Assembly: GCA_002118135.1 (NCBI GenBank)
Contig: BDIU01000211.1
Span: forward strand, 1 to 64,000
From: Trebouxia sp. TZW2008
Lineage: Eukaryota; Chlorophyta; Trebouxiophyceae; Trebouxiales; Trebouxiaceae
Length of the DNA: 64,000 bases
Direction of reading: 5' to 3'
Shown here: piece after piece, positions 47,501 through 59,500 of the stretch
How the letters are laid out: each line of letters opens with the position of its first letter
Numbering within the stretch: the first letter of the stretch is position 1
Notes under the pieces: model-generated
The model's database searches: none
What the model saw: the letters and a program-made list of their open reading frames with translations, nothing else
Told to the model about the DNA's origin: nothing
Translations under genes and position numbers: made by a program

Positions 47501-50500
47501 TTGTGAGAGTGTGTGTAAGGCATGTCACAATCCAGCAGAAGAAGGAGAGTGGCATATGACATCATCTCAATTGTCACAGTGCAGCACGAACAGCACACAG
47601 AAATGAGCTGTGGGACAATGTACCCCACTCTCGGAGAAAATAGCCTGATCTGAAGCAGCTCACTAGTCACAGTGCAGCAAACAAGACAAGCTGTTTGTGA
47701 AATCAACATGTGCCGAAGCGCAGCAAAGGAAGAAGAATCATATGCAGACGCTCACTTGTCACAGTGCAGCAGAACTTGCAGTCATGAGACAAAGAAGATG
47801 AGACATACATCATTGAAGCTTGGTCAAATCTCAGCAGCTGCAACATCGTCAATACCCCATCAGCGGCAGGGCAGAACAAGCTGACCTGATGAGACACACA
47901 CTTAGCCAATCTGTATGAATTGTGATGTTGACGGTGATTTTTACTGTAATGCACAACGTGGTTGCTATTATATGAATATCATTTCCAAAAAAAGCTTAGC
48001 AACAGGCTGACCTGGGCATGCAAGCCGACGTCCTGCAGCCCTGCCAGGAACTGGGCCTTGGCACGGTCATAGTCAGCGGGTGCCACAGCAGTGGCCCTGT
48101 TGAACAGGCGGGCAGCTGGCAGGATCTCCTCCATCTCTGCATGAGGCACATTGACCTGCAATCACACGGCAAGAGGTGACAACAGTGATCTTAGGTGGAA
48201 GCTCCTCAACTTTGCATGAGGCACTGTCACTTGCAATGCCTGGCACAGGAAGTGACAGCAAGCACACAACAATATTTTGGCATCCCTATGTGCATGCCCG
48301 AAAGCACAAGAAGGTGACAGCATGTAAACAGCAGTAACCCTGCTCAGCAGGCGGGCAGCCAGCAGCATTTCCTTCATCTTTGCAGGAGGCATGTTGACCT
48401 GCAATGCCCAACAACTTCTGTATCAGCAGGCAGACAGCAATATCTCAGAGTGGTCGCTTCTCCCTCTCTGCATGAATCACTACCTGCATGCTCAGATAAT
48501 TTGCTTGTTCAAGCAATGGCAGACAGGTCAAAAAGTCTAGTTGAGGAGTAGAGAAGTATTGGGAAGCATCTGTACCTTAATGTTGCTGATGGCCAGAGCA
48601 TGAAGCTATGGTGGCACATGGGAGGAGGGCTATGCACAAGGGTAATGACAAGGGTCATATAGCAGGCCAAGATTCAGGCACCACTTATGCCAGAAATTGC
48701 AGGTTGATTGGGGAAAAGCTCAAGGTTGATCAGCAAGCAATAGGATGAGGAAGAAGTAGGTGGTACCTGAAGGCGCCAGCGGCCAGTGGCCTGTTGGATG
48801 GCGGCTTGAGAGGGCTTGAGGGGGGCGGGGGAGCGGGGCCCCATCAGCTCTATGGGGGCCATGGAAGCTGCACTGTCAGGGATGCGCGTGTCTGATGGGA
48901 TGACATATTCTCCTTGTACCTCATACCTGTAAGCCATGTACAATTATCATCATGCCTACTTTTAAAGTTTTTGGCTTACAGATTTCTGGGTGGCCAAAAA
49001 GTAGAGCATTTTTGCCAGCTTGCAGCTCCGCAAAATTGCAGCTCATGCTGATGGTGCTTCCTTGCGTGTTCTGCCCTGTCAGTGTCATGCTGATGCCTTT
49101 CTATCAGGGTGATTGAGCAAAAGGATGGCTGAGCAAACTCATTAAGCAGTTACGCAGCAGCAATGCCAGAAAGGGCCAGCTGCAAGGCAAGCCAGCAACT
49201 GAGTGCAACATGCTAATCAATGTGACACAGTAGAGGATATGTACAGCATATTGTGTCCATACAAAAGCAGCACCCACGAGCTGATTTTCATCATCAGCAG
49301 TCTTGATTGCATCCTGCATACATGGGTTTTGAGCATGAATCGACAACATGTGCATGCAATTCAAAGGTTTGCAACACACCTGGATGCCTGCTGCTGCAGA
49401 ATGGCCTTCTCAAGGCGGATGACGTCCCTTTCCCAGCGCACGCCACCGCTCAGGGCTTCTCCCTGCAGCCCTGAGAAGCGGGGCCCCGCTATGTTGACCT
49501 TGCCTCGGCCCATACGGGTGTCAAAGTTCAGATTGAGGCTGACTTCTTGGACTTCCCCTCTCAAAGAGGCCAGCTCTAACTCATCCAGCTGCAGACCCAT
49601 CACTGATGCATCCACAACGCTGCTGCTGGCATTCACCTGCGTACCACAACCAAACCGTCAGTGCTGCAAAATGCAGACAAACCCCATTACTGCTGCATTC
49701 ACGACGCTGCAGCTGGCATTTACTGGCATGCAGCAAAACAAGACCCATCAGTACACATGATGCAGATAGGCCGTGCACTGATAAATCCACGATGCTGCTG
49801 CTGGCATTTACCTGCATGACACAATCAGATTGCTCAACGCATGCAGCTGCATGACACAAAGAGCCGCATTTCTGCCATACTTACAACGCTGCTCCTGGCA
49901 TTGACCTCCACAATGCAAACAGACCCATCCCGCTGCATCCACGATGTTGCTGCTGACACGAAAAGGCCAAGCTGAATGTGACATCAGCAACAACGCAAAC
50001 AGGCCGTTGACACTGCACCCAATCTTCTGCTGCTAGCTGAGCAAGTATATGGCTTGCACGGCAGCACATTGAGCACAATCTGTGATGTGCAATCTGTTGG
50101 ACTTTTTATCATCTTTTGGAGCTGAGTCAATGCTTGTGGGCTTTCAAAGACTTCAATCCTTCAGGCGCCCTCATTGTACAGGAAGTATCGAAAAACAACG
50201 ATCACAGTGTAGTGTACCAATCAAATCGCATTTCGTGAAGTGTCACTGAGTGCATCCCAGGCATGAGGATTGGTGGGCAGTACCTCAGCTGAAATGCTGA
50301 GTTGCCCACACCTCAAGGCAAAGGTACCCCCCTCGCCCACCCCTGTTCCTGCTGAGGGCTTCATGGCGTTGCCCTGTGCAGTCCTGCGCCCACCTGTACC
50401 CCACACGGCAGCCTGACTTTGATGTGGAGGAGCATGGTTTCCCAACATGGCACAGGACCTTCCCATAAGGGCATCAACCAAAGCATCTTTACAGGAAGAT

Positions 50501-53500
50501 CACTAATCATACAACAGGACCAGTCTGAGGTTGGCACTGCTATCATGGTGAGCTTTGCTCGTGTCTGAAGTTGAGCTCATCGTTGTTTACTGGGCAGCAG
50601 CATGCTAAAATAAGCCTGGAATAGGATGCATCACTGTAAAGCATAATCTCAAATAACCTGCCTAAAGATTGAGAGGCTTTGCCAAAGCGCGGCACAGGCA
50701 GCATGTCAGCAACCCCTAGACGGCCTGGCAGCAGACCCCCCAAGGTTTGGGTCTTGACGGGGGGCGGCTGTGGGGCAGCTTGGGACTGGAACAGGGGCAG
50801 GGCCAGACCAACATCCAGTGACTCATCAGACCTTGAGCCCTGCAGGAGGAAGAAGATGGATGAGACTCTAAGCCCTGCAGGCAGAAGAAGAACAAGAAAG
50901 CAGCACAGTACGCGCTGCAGTCACAAGTTCGTGCAGATACATTAATCGCAAGCCCCTTAAACACACATCTGAGCAGGGCTCATATGCTCCAATACTGCAA
51001 GCCTTCCAAAAGTAAAATGTATTTTTGAGCAGAGAGCGTGTGAAACAGTTGCTGGCAAGCTGCCTGGCAGGCTTCCTGAGAAGGATTTCCAACTACCACA
51101 TATAGTCTCTACAGATCCTGGTCTTGCTCTCTGGTTGCAGGGCAGCTTCACCCTTGGCCAACTGCATCAACAGCTACTGACAGAGTAATGGCTTACCTTG
51201 GCATGCATGTGGACCCCCTGGTCTGACACCTGCAGGCTGCCTGCCAGGTTGCGGGAAAGCTTCAGCTGGTTCACCCTCAGCCCATCCAGCAACACATCAC
51301 CTGGAGCAATAACAATCACCTCACATGCAAACACAACAACTTGCAGCAACAGCAGACAGCTGCAGGCTGCCTGACAGGTCGCAGGAGAGCTTGAGCTGGT
51401 TCATTTTTAAACCGTCCAGCAGCACCTCACCTGAAATAACAGCCTATCAAGCGAAGCAGTAAGTCCTGCCTCAAGCAGGCACAGATCAGTGTGGCGACCA
51501 CGCATGATTTGGAGCAGCAAAACAAAACCTGTCGAACTACGATCCCAGCATTTCATTTCACTTCACTTCACTTCATTTCATTTCATCATTTCATATCTGC
51601 TTGTTTGCATTGGTCAGGACAGCGTTGAACTCATCTGCTTCAAGGCAGTCAGCTGCTTCTGCATGCACCCATGAGGGTGCAGGTTCATGAAGCCTCGCTA
51701 TAGCATACACATGATGGTGGTGCTGATGCGTGCAGAGTTAGTAGGAGCGGATTTGGGTATTAGTGCAGGTCAAATATGATGCAGCATCAGCTGCAGTGAT
51801 GGCTTTACGTGACAGGTAGGCAAGGTGATGTGTACCTTCAAAGGCTGCAGCAGGCAGCTGAGCAGCAGTGGCAGGCAGATCTGGCTGTGGTGAGAGGCGG
51901 CCAGACAGGCGGGTGCGACCTGTCAGCCTTAGCCTTGTGGGCTGCCCAAACGATGGCCTGTCGGCTGTTGATGGGGACACAAATGGCATCACATCCAGAC
52001 CCTGGAGCACGAAAACGAATTTGGACACTACACTGCAGGCACATTTGAATCAGCCCAGCTAGGAAATGGTGGTAGGCAGATCTGGCTGTGGTGAGAGGCG
52101 GCCAGACAGGCGGATGCGGCCTGTTAGCCTGAGCCTTGTGGGCTGCCCAAAAGATGGCCTGTCCGCTGTTGATGGGGACACAAATGGCATCACATCCAGA
52201 CCCTGGAGCACAAACACAAACTGGCAGTGAGGTGCAGTGGTGATACATTTGAATTAGCTCAGCTGAGCAGTGGTGGCAGGCTGGTCTGGCTGTGGTGATA
52301 GGCAGCCAGACAGGCGGCTCCGACCTGTTAGCCTGAGCCTTGTGGGCTACCCAAATAATGGCCTGTCGGCTGTTGAGGGGGGCACCAAAGGCATTACATC
52401 CAGACCCTGGATGAGGAATGCAGGAGTTCACATGTTGAGATTGAGACTGGTAGATTGCAGTAGCCTTGTCAGCTGCCCTAACAATGGCCTGTTGGCTGTT
52501 GAGGGGGACACCAAAGGCATTACGTCCAGACCCCGGAGCAGGAATGCAAGAGTTCACATGTTGAGATTGAGAATGGTAGATTGCAGCAGCCTTGTCAGCT
52601 ACCTTATTGATGTCCTGTCAGCTGTTGTTGCGGACACCACAGGCATTACGTCCAAACCCTGGAGCAGGAATGCAAGAGTTCACATGTTGACATGGAGACT
52701 GATGGATTACAGTAGCCTTGTCAGCTGCCTTAATGATGGCCTGTCAGCTGTTGTTGCGGACACCAAAGGCATTACGTCCAGACCCTGGAGCAGGAATGCA
52801 AGAACTCACATGTTGAGATTGAGACTGGTAGATTGCAGTAGCCTTGTCAGCTGCCTGAATGATGGCTTGTCAGCTGTTGATGCAGACAGCAAAGGCATCA
52901 CATCCAGACCCTGGATCATGAACACAAAGAAACCTTCATCTTGGTAAGGCTGAGCACCCCTGCTTGAGGCATACAGAAGCTCTGCATTGCCTTTGCCATC
53001 AGAGCCATGCTGTTTGCTCCTTCAGGCAAGGCCTCAAGCATTTGTTGTAGAAAACAAAGTGAGTCCTCCGCTCTTTGGCCCTCTCAAAGAACTGATGTAC
53101 CAGGCCTCCCCTCAAGTTAGATAGAGGAATAAGGGGCAAGATATGGCTCCGACATTGACCAGCAATCTCACTTGACAGCACAATTGGGAGTCGACCACTG
53201 CGTTCTAGATGAAGTGTTACCTCTGAGTCAGGACAACCCTATATTTTGACAACCACCATGGTGTCTGACGCAGAGTCAGTGTAAAGAGAAGTTACTGTAC
53301 CTTGAAGGTTGCATCCACTTCAGCTCCTTCCAAGAGCGGCACTGACACTGCAGTGACCTCGGCTTGCGTGATGGCTGCCTTCACCTTCTCAGGCGCTGGA
53401 GGCTGCATGTGTAGCATGCCAGTCACGTCCACATCAGGTGACCTGCACAACAGAGTGGTTGACACATATCTCAGCTAGCTAACATCAACTGCTTTACTGC

Positions 53501-56500
53501 TCGACATGAAGTCAGACTTGATTGCTTTTTTGCAGATATGTTCACAAAACAAACCAATGCACCATATGTGGTATGCATTCTCTGCTAATGACTGCATGCA
53601 TGAAGTTTACATCAGCCCTGTATGGCTGAAATGTCTTTTTACTTGTTTCGTTTTGGATATTGTCTGTTGACCCCCTTGTTTCGTTTTGGATATTGTCTGT
53701 TGACCCCACTGTTGAGTCCCAAGGACAGAAAATGTGATGTGATGTGATGTGATGTGATGTGATGTGATGTGATGTGATGTGATGTGATGTGATGTGATGT
53801 GATGTGATGTGATGTGATGTGATGTGATGTGTCCTATTTGAGCAGCACTACATGCCTGACATTGGGTTGTCTGACTTCTGACATTGTTTTGTCTGACTCT
53901 TGACATTGTTTTGCCTGAGTTTCAACAGTTGAACATCAGAAGTGATTTTTGTGATGCTCAAGACAAGCCTGCCTGGCAGGACAGGTCTTGTGCCACACAC
54001 ACCTGGCAATGTATGCTAGAAAGTATAGTGATTGTTTCTAGTACATGCCTCACTGGAGACGCACATCAACTAAAAGTCACTGTGGAGTTGGAGATCTCTA
54101 GACATGGACCTCATTTTATGCAGTGGCTGCCTTGACCACATGTTGCCGATGTGGATGCATCACTGTGGACAAAGTCTGACAGAAATAATACTGGTTGAAC
54201 TTGGACGTCTGACAGTAACTCGCTTGACTGAGCAGCTTACAGACGTCCACATGAGCAACCTTAGCAAGCTTAGGAAATTGTAACAGATATGGGAACTAGT
54301 GAGCTGTAGTAACATAGCAAGCGCTTTGTGGTTAGTTTGACATGAAAGGTTGTCTTACTTGGCGGAAAGGTGCATGGAGTCCTTGTCTAGCTTGACTCGG
54401 CCTGAGGCCTCAGCAACCGGGACCTGCCAGCTGGCACTGATGGTGGGGTTGGTGTGGCTGCCCTCCATGGTTCCTTGAACCGCCCCAGGACCCAAGGGCA
54501 GGGCCTTCGGCAGCATTGTGCCCTGCAGCAGCAGCACCTTTTGTCAAACAGTTTGAACAGCTGCAGACAAAGTTCTGAGTCTGAACCCATGACTCAATTT
54601 GACGAGAGGACCCACCAGATCTGCTGTTTCCCTGGCTGATACTTAGACATCAACAGAATAGCGCCTGCTTTTTGCAGCGTGACCTTGATTACTAGACCGG
54701 CTGGCAGCATAAGAAGTGGCGTCAGCAGCAAGACTAACATTGCATGTCGGGATAGGGCATTCCCATCTCATGCTGACCCACAATAGCTCTGAACTAGCTT
54801 TCAACATATGCTTACCTTGGGCAGGTAGCGCTTGAGGAGGGCTTCTGTAGGGAGGCCCTGCCCTTCCATGCTCATTTTGACAGCCCTAGGGTCCTCAAGG
54901 GCGGCTGGCGCCACCCACATATGCCCAGACCCCAGTATCTTGCCTCCACCCACAGGCTCAGCCTGCAAAAGCAAAAGTTCATGCCACTCCAGATTCCGGG
55001 CTGTCTCTGCGCCCACTGGGGCTTAGGGACCATAGTGACCAATATGATGGTTGATGGTAGAAGCCTTCACTCTATTTCCTTTTGCATGATGCAGCCAGCC
55101 AGCCAGGTCAAGGGCACTAATCACACCTCAGGGAGCAATTGCAAGTGTCAAGGCGAAGCATGGCAGGGTGAACAAGTTGGTGGGTCAGTGTCTAGTGCAA
55201 GGTCTCAGGGCCAAGAAGCTAACAGTACAGATAACAAAAGACAAAGCAGAGTCATGTATGGAATTGTGCAAAATGCAGAGGCCAAGTGGCTAGAGGGCTC
55301 AAGGTCTGATGCCAATGGACTTTGCGTTGCACAAGGTCATTTCCTTCAACAGTCATGACAATGATGTTACAAAAAGCTAATCTGCAAGACATGCAAATTT
55401 TTCATGAACCCAACCCAATTGGCACCACATATATAAGCACTTGTATCATGTTAAGCATCATCAGCAGGTCTGTTGATGGTGCATTTGATTCTTGCCAGTG
55501 TTCTCGAGCCCTGCTCTCAAGCCCTGCTCAAAATGTCTGAAGCGTGTGAGCATCACCTGGAAGGAATGCAACATGAAGATGTCAGTGGATGTGTCCATGC
55601 TGAAGAGGCAGCTGGCAGCAGCCAAGGGCATCTTGTCGTAGGCCCCCACACTGCCTGAGGCTTCTTGCAAAGTGCCCTTTGCAGCGCAGTCCTCTGTTGC
55701 CTCCAGCATTGCTGCTGTTGGTGCTGTTGCCACTGCAGTGCCTGCAGCCCTAGCCCTTGTTCATGTTTGCTGACGAATGTGCGTTGGGGAAGGGGAGACG
55801 GGGGGAGGGGGGTCCAATGGGAAGGCCTTATGTTGCTCGACACATGCAGTCAGTATATGCAGATTCGGGATGCAGATACAAGGGGAACAAAGCAAGAACA
55901 TGACAATGATGTGGTCAGATTTTGTGGATAGTGTGAAAGAGCAAAGCTGCCTTTTATTTGGTTCAGCTCCAACTGTAGCACTGGGTTCTGCAGCACAAGC
56001 GTAGTTCTGATGGCTTGTGACAGCGTGATGCAAGTTCTGCACCGTGCAACAGGTGCATTTCTGTCTGCAAAGGCCAGTCTGCACCTTAGCAGTTGTAGGC
56101 GCAGCAACTGTGCACCAGTCTTCACAGCAAATCACTCCTGTGCAACAGTAGGCTTATCAGCTGTTGCAACTGCGTGGTTTGCAGTGGGCGCTGCACAGTT
56201 GCTGCATCTGCAACTGCTAAGGCGCAGACCAGTCTTTGCTACACAAACAAAGCCTTGGTGTTATGACCAAGAAGCGGTGTTGTGGATGAATATGTCCCCC
56301 CTGACAGCATGTTTCACAGATGGTGTACTCCAGCTGCTTGACCAGCGATTGGGTATGATGAGCTGACAGACAAGCACTGAGCACATTGGGAGGAGGCATC
56401 CTGAGGTGCTGAATATGCTTGAGAAGAAAGGGCAGCAGCAGCACAACCTGTGCTTGGCATCATGCCAGCACTGACAATATTCCAATTGTGCAGTCCCTCA

Positions 56501-59500
56501 CTGGTCATTGCATTTGAGAGCATGAGAGATCAAGGTATGTGCGTGAGATGAGTCATGCATAACACCTGAGAAGACTGGCTGCTCAAGTGGCCCTGTCACA
56601 TGAAGCACCCCCCTGACTGCCCCTCCTACACTGTAGGGGGTAGGCCTCACCCCCAGAGTCTTGCGCATCTCGTTGACCTCAACACCTTCAACTTGGCCTG
56701 ACAAGCGATACTGGCCAGTGTCTGGGTTGATGCCAACATCCCCTGCAAGCACCAAATTTCAGCACATGGCAACATCACCTTCTGGAGGTGACATGAGGTC
56801 TTCAGAGCAGTTGAAGCCAAGCTTGAACATTTTCCAACTGAACAAGACACGTCAACCCCACTGGGATAGCCTGCGACTGACGGTTTAAGGAACGCCTTAC
56901 GTGGACCATCTGCTACTGCTGTCTCCTTGAAAGGATGGCGTCGCACGCATACCTGTGTCCTATGTTGAGTGTTGAGAGTCAGACTTCATGCATGTCTTGC
57001 CAAGACAGTATGTATTCAATGCTCCAGGGTTATGACAATGATATGTGTTCAGGTGCAGCTGCCTAGCAATGTTCACAATGCAGCGCAGCTTGGCAAATGT
57101 CATCATTGTGCCTCACTATTGTCCAGACAACTGATTGAGCAGAAAAGATTGAATTCGCACCAGACAATGTCAATGGCACCGATCCGAAATAGCCAGAAGC
57201 ATTGTGCATGTACAGGCGCTGGTCATCAAAGACAAAGTCAATGTCAGTCTTGGACAAATCATCGACTGCATCCCAGAAATGGAAGTCCAAGCCTCTGCAT
57301 GCTACTTGGCCTGAGAAGCATGGGAACTTCCAGGTTGCTGCGTCGTGGCAGTGCATCTTTAGCTCGCCATCGAGCCTGCCTGCATACACACACACTTACA
57401 CAATCAAATGTAGTTTGTGTGAAAGTATTACGGCGCTGCCGAGAGTGTGCTGGGTACTGAACATCTGTCACAGAGCCCTATAGAGATCAGTAAAATCTTC
57501 ATTCATGTATCATGCATAAATGTGGGCTAGGCAGGCTCAGCAGGCCCAACCAGGTACGTACAGAAGCAATCAACTTTCTCCAACTAGGAAAATCTACAAT
57601 AATACAGCGTACAAATTTGGCATTGGGGCTTGTGTGCCGGGACAAGGTATTGCACAATTGAGCAGTTGCGACAAAAGCAAAAGCATCTGTACGCAGACAC
57701 AATGGCACCATGCTAGACAGCACTGGAATCACAACAAGACTGCCGAGACATGCGCAGATTGCGCAGAGATTTGGTCCTGTTGGTAAACCAGCAGACAGCG
57801 CTGGAATTCTCAAGCAGCAGCACAAGTATATCAGTCACTCCTGCATTGTCTATTAATCCAACAACACAGCTGAGCACCATTGGGCACAAGCGACGCAATG
57901 CTGTGCCTTTTGTGCTCTTGTTCACCACATAAAGTATACAGCTTGGGCACAATGAATTGCAAGCATACATGTCATTGAATAGACAACAAGCTGACTGTGC
58001 TCAGCAAAGGAACTAGAAAGACAGTACCGGAGGTGATGTCAGTTGGGATCTCCACAATGCGCTCAATCAACGGAGCATGCAAACCCTGGGCTTTCAAGCT
58101 GACTTTGAGGTCTGGAAAGGTCTCGTTGTCCTTCTTGAGCCCATCACTGGTGACGTGAACATGCAGCCGCCCACCTGTGCCACACAGAAGGGACAAAGGT
58201 GTATTTCACCACCCAGCAGATCAAGACTAGTTGTCATGCTGGACTTGAAACATGCGCAGTTGTCTACAGGAGCACTAAACGGTGAGACAAGCCTGCCCTG
58301 AAGGCTTGTGAACAGCAGGATGTTGTCCTCAGTATGGCAGCTTGACCTGACGCTGAAGGCCATGGGCAAGACACTTGACCAAGCTGGTTGGGTTGCTTGA
58401 CCATATGCACTCAGCTGGATGAAGCCATGGGTAAGGATGTGTATTCAAAGTGCTTTGCTCAAGATGCACAGCCCAAAAGCTGATGTCAGATGCTGCTATG
58501 ATTTGTGGCCAGTTTGCACACATACCAGTTGGCCTCTGGCTTTGCTGCCTGTGATGTTGCCAGCCCCAGTCGGGCTGCTGGGCACCCTCTTCTGACCCCA
58601 GGAGGGTCGACCCAGGGGGACTTGGGGGCCCTGAGAAGGGCGCCTGCCCACTGCTCAGAGCAGCGGTGGTGGCTGATGGCTGTAGTGATCCTGACATCCC
58701 TCTGAGATGTCTGGTAGCATTTGGGTTGAACATGGTGCACTTGTCCTGTGCTGGGTCCCGCTCATGTGCAAGTGCTGCAAAACAAGCATCACTCATCAGC
58801 ATCACTGTTCTCAGGCTATTTGCAGCATTGCTCAATCCCAGGATTGACCTGCCTCTTGGCCTTGACCAGCATTTGAAGGTATCAGTTGCTAGTAAGGAGC
58901 AGTGTCAAGATCAAACGTCAAGAGTCGTCACAGCCAGGACAGTGTTTGCTTTGAGCGCTTATGCCTATAGTCATTAACGGTGTCAGAAAGCTCACTGGTG
59001 CCAGCCAGCATAGGCAATGCTGGTTCAAACAAAGCAAACGATACAGGTCCAGTAGCACAGCACAGCACAGCACAGCACAGCACAGCACAGCACAGCACAG
59101 CACAGCACAGCACAGCGCAGCGCAGCGCAGCACAGCCCGGCCCAGTTATATGAGTCGAAATTGCCTGATGCTGAGAGGCTGAGCTTGCTGAAAATGCCTC
59201 ACAGCCCAAAAACACAACCTGCAGCCAGTCAAAGCTGGGACACAACAGGTGTATAGCCCGATCACCTCGATTGTCAATATATGTAGACACAGCCTGTGGC
59301 AGCAATGTACCGCAAAAGCCATAGATTTGACTGACCTGAGAGCTGCATTTCCAGCCCTTGGTAATCCTGAGTAAGCCGCAGCAGGGCGTTCACTTGCTCA
59401 AAGTGGCGAGGCACGGTTTCACCAGCCACCCAGGCATTGATGGCAGCTCCCTTCAATGCTATGCTGTCCAGGCTGACTTCAGGGGCCTGTAGCTTGGATA

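Noticed and set aside
36940..52920. CRISPR-like or satellite interpretation of the regular repeats
   Set aside because: Units contain coding exon ends and splice sites of the host gene, spacers are not unique, and the genome is eukaryotic.
53607..53906. Minus-strand frame with a long ITSHH repeat
   Set aside because: It is the translation of the (GATGT)n microsatellite in a TIC236 intron.
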